Shown here: positions 28,404-36,439 of the stretch, piece by piece | Numbering within the stretch: the stretch's first letter is position 1 | How the letters are laid out: every line of letters starts with the position of its first letter | Origin: an uncultured Prevotellaceae bacterium | GTDB taxonomy: Bacteria; Bacteroidota; Bacteroidia; Bacteroidales; Bacteroidaceae | Direction: 5' to 3' | Assembly: GCA_900315105.1 (NCBI GenBank) | Contig: OMXX01000010.1 | Location: forward strand, 1-64,000 | DNA: 64,000 nt | Notes under the pieces: generated by a model | Database searches by the model: none | Told to the model about the DNA's origin: nothing | What the model saw: only the letters and a program-made list of their open reading frames with translations | Translations under genes and position numbers: made by a program

Positions 28404-29750
28404 TTAGTCTCGCTTAAAGATATCGCGAGTATATACCTTGTCAAGCACATCATCAAGGATTGAGTCATAACGGTTTGCTATGATTGCCTTTGACTCAGCC
28501 TTGAACTTAGCCATATCATTCACAACTACAGATCCGAAGAATGTGCTGCCATCCTCAAGTGTTGGCTCATAGATGATAACGTTAGCGCCCTTTGCCTTGA
28601 TACGCTTCATAATACCCTGAATAGCAGATTGACGGAAGTTATCAGAATTTGACTTCATTGTCAGACGATATACGCCAATAGTACATTCCTTCTCCTTGCT
28701 TGCATCCCATTGGCCGTTCTCGCTATAATATCCAGCCTTCTTCAATACTGCATCCGCGATATAGTCCTTACGAGTGCGGTTTGACTCTACGATAGCTGTC
28801 ATCATGTTCTGAGGAACATCCTGATAGTTGGCGAGAAGCTGCTTCGTATCCTTTGGCAGACAGTAGCCGCCATATCCGAATGATGGGTTGTTGTAATGTG
28901 TGCCGATACGAGGGTCAAGTCCGATACCCTGAATAATAGCCTGAGAATCGAGTCCCTTAACCTCTGCGTATGTATCAAGTTCGTTAAAGTATGACACACG
29001 GAGAGCAAGGTATGTATTGGCAAAGAGCTTAACAGCCTCAGCCTCCTTCATTCCCATGAGGATTGTGTCAATATCTTCCTTGATAGCACCTTCCTGAAGA
29101 AGTGATGCAAATGTCATGGCAAACTCCTCTGCCTCTGGGTTGCCTATTGCCTGAATAGCTGCATTCTCCTCATCCCATTTCTTGTCCTGATCTGCAGGCA
29201 ATGGCTTAGGGAAGCCCACGATGATACGTGATGGATAGAGGTTATCATAGAGAGCCTTACTCTCACGAAGGAATTCTGGAGAGAACAACAGGTTGAAATG
29301 CTTGCCCTTGAGAGCTGGATCTGTGAGGAACTTGAGAGCATACTTAACATAGAGTGAACGTGTGTAACCAACAGGAATAGTTGACTTGATAACCATTACA
29401 GCATCTGGATTCACGCTAAGAACGAGGTCTATTACATCCTCAATATGGTGTGTGTCGAAGAAATTCTTAACAGGGTCATAGTTAGTAGGTGCGGCTATGA
29501 CAACATAGTCAGCATCTGCATAAGCACTCTTTCCGTCAAGAGTGGCGGCTAGATTAAGTTCCTTCTCTGCGAAATACTTCTCGATGTACTCGTCTTGAAT
29601 TGGCGAGATACGGTTATTGATTTTCTCTACCTTTTCAGGTATAACATCAACAGCCGTTACTTGATGCTTCTGTGAAAGAAGCGTCGCAATACTAAGTCCT
29701 ACATAGCCTGTTCCGGCTACTGCAATCTTAAGGTCTTTGTAATCTCTCAT
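28404..29750 (-). CDS. ugd: UDP-glucose 6-dehydrogenase
   Basis: Oxidises UDP-glucose to UDP-glucuronate with NAD+, supplying a precursor for the polysaccharide. The 448-residue protein has the Rossmann motif [44 protein letters not shown], and the catalytic [12 protein letters not shown] with its Cys. That last motif is the Ugd form, unlike the GGHCISVDP form of the dehydrogenase at 24448. It is longer than compact Ugd enzymes but close to other Bacteroidales ones. It is the first gene of the locus and is followed by a perfect hairpin. A -7 box lies at 29890-29897. Confidence 0.93.
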   Translation of the reverse strand: MRDYKDLKIAVAGTGYVGLSIATLLSQKHQVTAVDVIPEKVEKINNRISPIQDEYIEKYFAEKELNLAATLDGKSAYADADYVVIAAPTNYDPVKNFFDTHHIEDVIDLVLSVNPDAVMVIKSTIPVGYTRSLYVKYALKFLTDPALKGKHFNLLFSPEFLRESKALYDNLYPSRIIVGFPKPLPADQDKKWDEENAAIQAIGNPEAEEFAMTFASLLQEGAIKEDIDTILMGMKEAEAVKLFANTYLALRVSYFNELDTYAEVKGLDSQAIIQGIGLDPRIGTHYNNPSFGYGGYCLPKDTKQLLANYQDVPQNMMTAIVESNRTRKDYIADAVLKKAGYYSENGQWDASKEKECTIGVYRLTMKSNSDNFRQSAIQGIMKRIKAKGANVIIYEPTLEDGSTFFGSVVVNDMAKFKAESKAIIANRYDSILDDVLDKVYTRDIFKRD

Positions 29751-29889
29751 TGTTTTTGTTTTTTATACTATAAATCTGAATTTTACATAATGAATTACAC
29801 AGCAATATCATAAATATCACTGTGTCTCAACTGGTTATTTGTATCGAATTAAGCTACTTGGGAATTTTTCCGCTGAGCATAATTTCGGA

Positions 29890-29897
29890 CAAAGGTA
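29890..29897 (-). promoter_or_regulatory. -7 box upstream of ugd
   Basis: Minus-strand TACCTTTG, an exact TAnnTTTG match, giving a leader of about 130 bases before the ugd ATG. No clear TTG box. Confidence 0.5.
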
Positions 29898-30012
29898 ATG
29901 CTTTTTTGCGAGAAAAAAGCATAATCGATGAGAAAAAGTGTCTTTCTTTCAAAAATAAAGTTCAATTGAATGTTTTTTCGTGGATAAATTAGGATATATC
30001 ATTTATTTATCG

Positions 30013-30090
30013 TATCTTTGCACAAAGATATTAGGAGTCGGGCATCGTTTTTATAAACGATATGCCCTATTTCTTTGTGCAACTCCAAGT
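30013..30090 (+). promoter_or_regulatory. Promoter and structured leader of the Xaa-Pro aminopeptidase gene
   Basis: TATCTTTG at 30013-30020 is an exact -7 box. The leader then has GGGCATCGTTT pairing with AAACGATATGCCC (two-base bulge), enclosed by GCACAAAG (30020-30027 region) pairing with CTTTGTGC, while GGAGT can instead pair with ACTCC further on. Competing stems suggest a regulatory leader or a small RNA, but no known riboswitch is recognised. Confidence 0.55.
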
Positions 30091-30138
30091 CTGCACATCA
30101 ATTATTCAAAAAGGTAAAGAGAAAAGTCAAAAGAAAAA

Positions 30139-31545
30139 ATGTTTAGCAAAGAGACTTACATAAAACGTCGAGCTGTTCTGCGAGAACTTGTTGGAAATGG
30201 AATCATCGTACTTTTCGGCAACAACGAATCCCCTTGCAACTATCCGGCAAACGGCTATTATCCTTTCCGTCAGGATTCATCTTTCCTCTATTATTTCGGT
30301 CAAAAAGAAATAGGGCTGATTGGCGTCATAGATTGTGACAACGGTCAGGAATGGCTTCTTGGCGATGATGTGGATGTTGAGGATATCGTGTGGTATGGCT
30401 CAGTTCCTACAATCTCCGACCTTGCCTCTGAGGTTGGTGTAAGCAATTCCGCTCCTTGGAAGAAGATTGAGGATATTATTGCTGAAGCAAAGCGTACAAA
30501 TCGCAAGATTCATTTCTTGCCCCCTTATCGTCATGACAACCAGATTCAGATTATGGATCTGCTCGGCATACATCCATACAAGCAGAAAGAGGCATCCTCA
30601 CTTGAGCTTATCAAAGCCGTAGTGAAGATGCGCTCAAAAAAGACTGCCGAGGAGATAGAGGAACTTGAGCGTGCAGCCGTAATAGGCTATGAGATGCACA
30701 CCGAGGCTATGCGTATGATTCGTCCGGGAAGGACAGAGAAATTCATTGCCGGCCAAATAGACGGCGTGGCTCATTCTCTTGGATCACACGTCAGTTTTTC
30801 CACGATATTCTCTCAGCATGGTGAGATAATGCATGGTGGTCCTTCTATGAACCCACTCGAGGACGGCCGTCTGGTACTCTGCGACTGTGGTGGCGAGACG
30901 ATGGATCATTACTGTTCGGACAATACGCGTACTATGCCAGTAAACGGCAAATATACCCAGCGTCAGAAAGAAATATATGATATCGTGGATGAGTGTCACG
31001 ACTTGGCCTTGAGCGTTGCAAAGCCTGGAGTTAAGTATTTTGACGTGCATCTTGCTGTCTGCCGACTGATGACTGAGCGTTTGAAGGAAGTAGGTTTGAT
31101 GAAAGGTGATACTGACGAGGCAGTAGCATCCGGAGCTCACGCTATGTTCCTGCCTCACGGTCTTGGTCACATGATGGGTATGGACGTACACGACATGGAA
31201 GGTCTTGGTCAGATTTACGTAGGCTTCGACGAAGAGACTCGTCCAAATCTCGAACAGTTTGGCACCAACTGCCTTCGTATGGGCAGACGATTGGAAGAAG
31301 GCTTCGTTGTAACGGACGAGCCGGGTATCTACTTCATCCCAGCCCTTATCGACGACTGGCGTTCAAAAGGCCATTGCAAGGACTTCATCAACTTCGAACT
31401 GCTTGAGACATACAAGGACTTTGGCGGCATCCGCATCGAGGATGACATACTCATAACCAAGGACGGTTGCCGTTTCCTCGGAGAAAAGCGTATTCCATAC
31501 CACACAAAGGATGTGGAGGAGTATATGGAAAGGAATCGGGAATAA
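30139..31545 (+). CDS. pepP: Xaa-Pro aminopeptidase (M24)
   Basis: A 468-residue metallopeptidase that removes N-terminal residues preceding proline. N-terminal creatinase-like domain (residues 1-180), then the pita-bread catalytic domain. Metal ligands are visible: the first Asp in LCDCGGETMDHYCSDNTRT with the second Asp there, His in LPHGLGHMMGMDVHD, Glu in VTDEPGIYF and Glu in RIEDDI. It is cytosolic (no signal peptide). It has its own promoter and leader, divergent from ugd. The gene symbol is by family; pepQ-type dipeptidase activity is a possible alternative. Confidence 0.93.
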   Translation: MFSKETYIKRRAVLRELVGNGIIVLFGNNESPCNYPANGYYPFRQDSSFLYYFGQKEIGLIGVIDCDNGQEWLLGDDVDVEDIVWYGSVPTISDLASEVGVSNSAPWKKIEDIIAEAKRTNRKIHFLPPYRHDNQIQIMDLLGIHPYKQKEASSLELIKAVVKMRSKKTAEEIEELERAAVIGYEMHTEAMRMIRPGRTEKFIAGQIDGVAHSLGSHVSFSTIFSQHGEIMHGGPSMNPLEDGRLVLCDCGGETMDHYCSDNTRTMPVNGKYTQRQKEIYDIVDECHDLALSVAKPGVKYFDVHLAVCRLMTERLKEVGLMKGDTDEAVASGAHAMFLPHGLGHMMGMDVHDMEGLGQIYVGFDEETRPNLEQFGTNCLRMGRRLEEGFVVTDEPGIYFIPALIDDWRSKGHCKDFINFELLETYKDFGGIRIEDDILITKDGCRFLGEKRIPYHTKDVEEYMERNRE

Positions 31546-31562
31546 AAACAAGTTTTATTATA

Positions 31563-31602
31563 TTTGGAAAGTAAATTAAAAACAAATTAAATCAGTAAAT
31601 TA
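31563..31602 (+). repeat. Left arm of GTAAATTA inverted repeat flanking the GxxExxY gene
   Basis: Forty bases containing GGAAAGTAAATTA and AAATTAAATCAGTAAATTA. It matches the reverse complement of 32093-32132 at about 35 of 40 positions. Another copy of the same arm lies at 34172-34213. Confidence 0.9.
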
Positions 31603-31632
31603 CAAAACAATAAATTAAAACATTTAATTTCT

Positions 31633-32064
31633 ATGACAAAGGATGAATACATAGAAATGTACAAAGTGGTAGGAGCCGCAATGAAAGTACACGAGGTATT
31701 AGGTCGTGGACTTGAGGAGGCTATCTACCAAGAATCCTTAGAAATAGAAATGAGAAATCGGAATATGATTCCTGAGCGAGAGAAATCTATTGATTGTTTC
31801 TACAGAGGAATAAAGCTCAAAAAGCATTATGTAGCTGATTTCTATTACAATGGTATAATCATCGAACTAAAAGCTATCAATAAAATTCTTCCAGAACATA
31901 CGGCGCAACTGTTCAACTACATGAGACTAACTCATACAAATAGAGGCTTGCTTATAAATTTCTTCGGAAAGCATCTTTATGCTGAGCGCTATTGGTATTT
32001 GGAACATATAGATGATTTCATTCTTCTTACAGAAGATAATTATAAGGATTATATCGAGGAATAA
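31633..32064 (+). CDS. GxxExxY protein (PD-(D/E)XK-like)
   Basis: A 143-residue member of the GxxExxY family. Seen: the name motif in GRGLEEAIYQESL (residues about 23-35), and a PD-(D/E)XK-like core YVADFYYNGIIIELKAI with Asp, then Glu-x-Lys. The family is widespread in Bacteroidota and its function is not established; nuclease fold is inferred from these residues. The gene is bounded by 40-base inverted arms (31563-31602 and 32093-32132) and sits between unrelated peptidase genes, as a cargo gene would. It has no partner gene. Confidence 0.9.
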   Translation: MTKDEYIEMYKVVGAAMKVHEVLGRGLEEAIYQESLEIEMRNRNMIPEREKSIDCFYRGIKLKKHYVADFYYNGIIIELKAINKILPEHTAQLFNYMRLTHTNRGLLINFFGKHLYAERYWYLEHIDDFILLTEDNYKDYIEE

Positions 32065-32092
32065 TTTTCCAAAAATATAATTTACTGTATTT

Positions 32093-32132
32093 TAATTTAC
32101 TGATTTAATTTACTCCTAATTTACTTTCTAAA
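32093..32132 (-). repeat. Right arm of GTAAATTA inverted repeat flanking the GxxExxY gene
   Basis: Contains TAATTTACTGATTTAATTTA and CTAATTTACTTTCTAAA, three complementary GTAAATTA words at 11-13 base pitch. It is followed by the small hairpin GGAACGCAAGTTCC. Confidence 0.9.
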
Positions 32133-32188
32133 AAGAGGAACGCAAGTTCCATTTCGCAAGTAAACATAATTTAATTTCAAAAAAAGAT

Positions 32189-33391
32189 ATGAAGAAAATT
32201 TTATTTCTCGCCGCTATGGCAACTCTTTCTCTTGCTGCCAACGCAGAAGAGGCAAAGAAGGATTCGGTGAATCCTAACAAACCGGTATTTACAACTATCA
32301 TAGAGAATCCTATCACGAGCATCAAGAACCAGGCTCGCTCTGGCACCTGCTGGAACTACTCTACCCTCTCCTACTTCGAGGCAGAGATTCTGAAAAAGAC
32401 AAAGAAGACATACGACCTCTGCGAGATGTTCGTATGCAACAAGAACTATATGGATCGTGCCATTCTCAAGGTGCGTATGCATGGTGATGCTCAGTTCTCT
32501 CAGGGCGGTTCTGCATACGATGTGCTCTACGTCCTCCAGAATTATGGTATCTGTCCGGAAGAGGCTATGCCTGCTCCTGGCTCCCTCTATGGCGATACCC
32601 TCAACAACTTCAATCAGCTCTTTGCCGTTATGGAGCCATACGTCAAGGCTGTTGCCACAAAAGACGTGAAGAAGCTCAATCCTGCATGGAAAAACGGTCT
32701 TCAGGGTATTCTCGACGCTTACCTCGGCAAGTGTCCTGAGAACTTCAAGTACGAGGGCAAGCAATACACCCCAAAGACCTTTGCTGCAAGTCTCGGACTT
32801 GACTGGAACGACTATGTATCAATAACATCATACACACACCATCCTTTCTACACAGCATTCCCTGTTGAGGTTCAGGACAACTGGCGCCAGCCTGCTTCTT
32901 GGAATCTCCCTATGGATGAGATGGCTGAGGTTATCGACAATGCCGTTCGTCAGGGATATACCGTAGCATGGGGCGGTGATGTTTCAGAGGATGGCTTCAC
33001 ACGCGACGGACTTGCACTTCTCATCGACACAAAGTCAACCGATCTTGCAGGTTCTGATATGGCCAAGTGGCTCAAGCTCTCTGCAACTGAGAAGAAGAAC
33101 AAGCTCAAGGAACTTGGTGTGAACGTGAAGGAAGAGACCCCTACACAGGAGAAGCGTCAGGAAGAGTACGACAACTGGACCCTTACCGACGACCACGGAA
33201 TGCTTATCTATGGTATAGCAAAGGACCAGAATGGCCGTGAGTACTATATGGTAAAGAACTCATGGGGTGAGACTGGTGACTACAAGGGCATCTGGTATAT
33301 GTCAAAGAACTTCATCGTCGCAAAGACAATGGACTTCATGGTAAACAAGAATGCCATCCCTGCCAAGATACGTAAGAAGCTCGGAATATAA
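32189..33391 (+). CDS. C1-family cysteine peptidase (bleomycin hydrolase/PepC-like), exported
   Basis: A 400-residue papain-fold aminopeptidase. Residues 1-19 form a signal peptide (MKKILFLAAMATLSLAANA), so it acts in the periplasm or beyond. The catalytic Cys lies in RSGTCWNYSTLSYFE, the His in DDHGMLIYGIAK, and the Asn in VKNSWGETGDYKG, which are the C1B (bleomycin hydrolase) contexts. The C-terminus KIRKKLGI is not the usual autoprocessed tail. The neighbouring thioredoxin-like gene is also exported, and the gap between them holds a repeat element. Confidence 0.92.
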   Translation: MKKILFLAAMATLSLAANAEEAKKDSVNPNKPVFTTIIENPITSIKNQARSGTCWNYSTLSYFEAEILKKTKKTYDLCEMFVCNKNYMDRAILKVRMHGDAQFSQGGSAYDVLYVLQNYGICPEEAMPAPGSLYGDTLNNFNQLFAVMEPYVKAVATKDVKKLNPAWKNGLQGILDAYLGKCPENFKYEGKQYTPKTFAASLGLDWNDYVSITSYTHHPFYTAFPVEVQDNWRQPASWNLPMDEMAEVIDNAVRQGYTVAWGGDVSEDGFTRDGLALLIDTKSTDLAGSDMAKWLKLSATEKKNKLKELGVNVKEETPTQEKRQEEYDNWTLTDDHGMLIYGIAKDQNGREYYMVKNSWGETGDYKGIWYMSKNFIVAKTMDFMVNKNAIPAKIRKKLGI

Positions 33392-33397
33392 AAGAAC

Positions 33398-33564
33398 GGC
33401 CCCTCACCCGTCACTTTGTGACACCCTCTCCCCAAGGGGCGAGGGAATAGTTACCTTTTATCGCTTATATGAGGGCTTATTATTCGCGAGCTCATCAGTT
33501 TCTCAGTTTCTAACTTCCCCCTCGCCCCTTGGGGAGAGGATGCCCGAAGGGCAGGTGAGGGACC
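33398..33564. repeat. MITE-like inverted-repeat element, copy 1
   Basis: Outer arms CCCCTCACCC/GGTGAGGG and inner arms CTCCCCAAGGGGCGAGGG/CCCTCGCCCCTTGGGGAG enclose about 75 AT-rich bases. It is about 167 bases, fills the pepC-tlpA gap and has relatives at 51200-51362 and 61708-61850. Confidence 0.88.
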
Positions 33565-33576
33565 ATAATTATACAT

Positions 33577-34158
33577 ATGAAAAAAATCATAACTTTTTGC
33601 GCTTCATTGATATTCTCTCTCGTTTCTGTCAACGCGCAGGATCTTGATGCGAAATACGGTGTTGACCTCCTCAAGCCGGGAACCGCAGCTCCAGAGATTG
33701 TTATCAACAAGGACGGCGGAAAGATGAATCTCCTTGAAGAGAACAAAGGCAAGTATCTCGTACTTAACTTCTGGGCTTCTTGGTGTGGCGACTGCCGCAA
33801 GGAACTGAAATATCTCAGAAGCATAAACAGAACCTATGCCGCTACCGACAGCATAGAGATCATAGGCTATTCCTTCGACAATGAGAAAAGCGCATGGAAG
33901 AAATGCATCAAGGATAGTGCCCTCGTTTGGCAAAACTATCTCAGCGAGATCCCTATGCGAAATTCTCGCGTGAAAAGAGACTATCACGTTGGGTGGATTC
34001 CTACCACATACATCATCGACAAGGATGGCAAGGTTATTCTCGCCACCGTTGTAATAGACAAGGTAATAGCAAAACTCAAGGAGATTGCTCCTAACGTTCG
34101 TCCTGACTACCTCCCTCTTGAGTCTCTCATAGCTCCAGAGAAGAAAAAGAAGAAATAG
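33577..34158 (+). CDS. TlpA-family thiol-disulfide oxidoreductase
   Basis: A 193-residue exported thioredoxin-fold protein. Signal peptide 1-20 (MKKIITFCASLIFSLVSVNA), then an AhpC/TSA-like core with the active site WASWCGDCRKEL (CxxC as CGDC) and the cis-Pro loop WIPTTYIIDKDG. It ends in a lysine-rich tail. Likely role is reduction or protection of thiols of periplasmic proteins; the cysteine peptidase next door is a possible client, by inference. Its ATG is 12 bases after the MITE-like repeat. Confidence 0.9.
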   Translation: MKKIITFCASLIFSLVSVNAQDLDAKYGVDLLKPGTAAPEIVINKDGGKMNLLEENKGKYLVLNFWASWCGDCRKELKYLRSINRTYAATDSIEIIGYSFDNEKSAWKKCIKDSALVWQNYLSEIPMRNSRVKRDYHVGWIPTTYIIDKDGKVILATVVIDKVIAKLKEIAPNVRPDYLPLESLIAPEKKKKK

Positions 34159-34171
34159 CTTTTCAGAAATC

Positions 34172-34290
34172 TTTTGGAAAGTAAATTCTCAGTAAATTGT
34201 AATCAGTAAATTAGGAAGTGGCATCTGCCACAAGATATTCCCAACAATAATTTATTGGATATAATTTACTTCTAATTTACTTTCTAAAAG
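34172..34290. repeat. Cargo-less copy of the GTAAATTA inverted-repeat element
   Basis: Left arm 34172-34213 (GGAAAGTAAATT ... AATCAGTAAATTA) and right arm 34259-34290 (TAATTTACTTCTAATTTACT) match the arms around the GxxExxY gene, but the centre is only 45 bases, holding the hairpin GTGGCATCTGCCAC. Confidence 0.88.
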
Positions 34291-34325
34291 TTTTCCCCCA
34301 AAAACAGCTTGCTGCTGTATTTAAT

Positions 34326-34578
34326 GGGTGTAATAGTTGGTGTAATACTATTTTTCAAAAAAGTTTTCAAAGCCGAGTATTACACTTTGCAGATTTATGC
34401 GCATTAAACCATTGTATATCAACTCGTTTACTCTGGTGTAATACTCCCAAAGGTATTACACCAGTATTACATCAAATCATAAAAATTGGTGTAATACTTT
34501 CAAGGATATTACACCACATCTAACGCTCTGATAATCATCAAAAATATTGCACACAATATCAAAAGGTGTAATACTCGC
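34326..34578. repeat. Cluster of GTGTAATAC words
   Basis: About nine copies of GTGTAATA or TATTACAC within 250 bases in both orientations, forming nested hairpins such as CTGGTGTAATACT with AGGTATTACACCAG and TGGTGTAATA with TATTACACCA. No coding frame. Part of the gene-free stretch 34159-34803. Confidence 0.88.
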
Positions 34579-34629
34579 TCTAAAAACTTTTTATTTTTTC
34601 ATTCACACCTTTTTCTTGCCTCTACTCTA

Positions 34630-34725
34630 ATACCGTTCCACCTCCGTTTCAAATCCGTTGTAAGTCCGTTCTCTATAACTATAGGATGATGGGACTTACA
34701 TAGGACTTGCAAAGGAGGAAGAAGG
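34630..34725. repeat. Inverted repeat of TCCGTT units
   Basis: CCTCCGTTTCAAATCCGTTG and TAAGTCCG on the left pair imperfectly with GGACTTACATAGGACTTGCA and AAGGAGG on the right. Same style as 27005-27150. Confidence 0.7.
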
Positions 34726-34803
34726 GAGTTGTTTTTATATCATTAATTTGTTTTATAGAATAAGTAGAACACCTTGTTTCTTTCGTTGCTATAGACTTTA
34801 CCA

Positions 34804-36162
34804 TTATAGCTTTATTGTTAGCATTTCTTTTAATTCCTGTATTGTATGTGGCGGTTCTTTTCTATGCAACATAGCATGACAATTAGGACATACAGGAACA
34901 AGATCTTTTACAGGGTCAAGTTTATATTCTTTTCCAATAGAAGATATGGGAACTATATGATGTACATGGATAAAACCACGTCCAATCTCACCATACACTT
35001 TCTCGAAATCCATTCCACAAACAGCACACTTACAACCACAAGCTGCGATACACCTATCTCTTGCCTCATGGCTACGCTCATAACGGTTAACTACAATTTC
35101 CTTTTTTGCACCCTCAAAGACAATTTCAGAATTAGGTATTTCATCGTAATAATTTGTTTGCAGAGTGAAATATGGAAAAATATATTCAAATAATTCAGGA
35201 TTGTTTTTCATGGGGGATTGAAGACTTTTTCCCCCATTAAATCCATGAAGTTTAAGGTTTTCTTCTCTCAAGGCATCATTCATAGACTCTGCAACCAATT
35301 CTAACTTGTAAGTAAGATGCTGGGAGACGCCATTATCAACCCTATATTTACTGTCTTCTCTTTCACAATTATCTTTTACCACTCTTGTCATGAACCTTAC
35401 ACGCCTCTCATCAGACATAAATAAGTAGACAATATCTCCAATAGAGAAGTTTGTTCTATACATCGTCCAATTTATGAATCCAATTTCATGCAAGGCTTCT
35501 GCATGATGCCACATTTTTCTATTACAGAATACTAACCATTTCTTTGGAAGTTTACCATATCTGCTTTCACATTCATCTAACAACATCCATGGAATATGCG
35601 AGAAAGACGAATATTCTCCTTTCTGAACGGATTTAATCAGACTTAAAAGAGTATAACTTGCTTTTTCCCAATTAACAGGATCGTAGTTCGTTATAAATAC
35701 ATCAGTATATATACGTAAATATTCAACAAGTTTATTAATACGTGAAATGTCACATTCTGTACAAAGAAGCTTTGGCTGCAAACCAACCAGCATACGGTTG
35801 GTTGCAACATTCAGGTTTCTATTTGTATATTTCCTGATAATATTCCTTATAGCTTCGTATTCACTCCATAGCGAAACGTCCTGACTATCAGCAATAGCTT
35901 TAAGATGTGGGGCTAATTCCATCCAATGCTCTTTGACAGACATCTTTTCTGCCGTACTCATTTGACCATTTCCTAATTTGGCTATACAATTTAGTCCTTT
36001 CTCAAAATAGTGCTCAAACACATCTTTATCCCATTGTGTCCAATTTCTGCCCTTCTTGGCTTCTTCTATAAACTTTGAAGTATAATATCTATATCTCTGA
36101 TTGTAATTATCAGAGTCTTTCAGACTGTCTATAAGTTCTTTTAATGACTGTTTCATAAGCAC
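34804..36162 (-). CDS. EVE-like/HNH endonuclease
   Basis: A 452-residue protein with a clear C-terminal HNH nuclease (about 380-440): CKCAVCGMDFEK, then HVHHIVPISSIG, then LVPVCPNCHAMLHR, giving the two zinc pairs and catalytic His-His-Asn-His pattern. The middle (about 205-300) has KKWLVFCNRKMWHHAEAL, FINWTMYR and FSIGDIVYLFMS, the pattern of EVE/PUA-like domains that read modified bases in modification-dependent restriction enzymes. The N-terminal 200 residues are helical and unrecognised. It stands alone with repeat-rich DNA on one side and a terminator on the other. A defence role against modified phage DNA is inferred; the HNH call is firm, the EVE call moderate. Confidence 0.82.
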   Translation of the reverse strand: MLMKQSLKELIDSLKDSDNYNQRYRYYTSKFIEEAKKGRNWTQWDKDVFEHYFEKGLNCIAKLGNGQMSTAEKMSVKEHWMELAPHLKAIADSQDVSLWSEYEAIRNIIRKYTNRNLNVATNRMLVGLQPKLLCTECDISRINKLVEYLRIYTDVFITNYDPVNWEKASYTLLSLIKSVQKGEYSSFSHIPWMLLDECESRYGKLPKKWLVFCNRKMWHHAEALHEIGFINWTMYRTNFSIGDIVYLFMSDERRVRFMTRVVKDNCEREDSKYRVDNGVSQHLTYKLELVAESMNDALREENLKLHGFNGGKSLQSPMKNNPELFEYIFPYFTLQTNYYDEIPNSEIVFEGAKKEIVVNRYERSHEARDRCIAACGCKCAVCGMDFEKVYGEIGRGFIHVHHIVPISSIGKEYKLDPVKDLVPVCPNCHAMLHRKEPPHTIQELKEMLTIKL

Positions 36163-36354
36163 TTAAATTCTGTAGCACATTTGTTTTCATTTTTTTTATT
36201 TTGCCAATAGAAACCATTTAGACATTAGACCATGTAAAAGTACAAAAATCCTTTGAAAACAAAGAAGAAAAGCCTTTAAATCTGCAAATCAATACAGCAA
36301 AAGACATTTTTGTGCTAAAAAATGCAATATAAAAGTTACATTTTAAACATAGAA

Positions 36355-36433
36355 ATCAAATACCGCTCAAAGCTTTCTGAGATAGAACCTTTGAGCGGCA
36401 TTACTATATAAAATCTCTCCCCCTTGGGGGGAT
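36355..36433 (-). terminator. Terminator and GC-rich repeat downstream of mutB
   Basis: Perfect 10-base arms CCGCTCAAAG (36363-36372) and CTTTGAGCGG (36389-36398) form the stem; a GC-rich repeat (CCCCCTTGGGGGG) at 36412-36433 lies between it and the mutB stop. The T run on the minus strand is weak. Confidence 0.65.
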
Positions 36434-36439
36434 GGGGGG

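Noticed and set aside
30020..30090. Known riboswitch upstream of the Xaa-Pro aminopeptidase gene
   Set aside because: The stems do not match a riboswitch class I can recognise; kept only as a structured leader.
33398..33564. Simple transcription terminator between pepC and tlpA
   Set aside because: The stem lacks a T tract at the right place and recurs as a longer element in two leaders, so it is treated as a MITE-like repeat.
34326..34578. CRISPR array
   Set aside because: The words are about 9 bases, occur in both orientations and have no spacer-like regular units; no cas gene is present.
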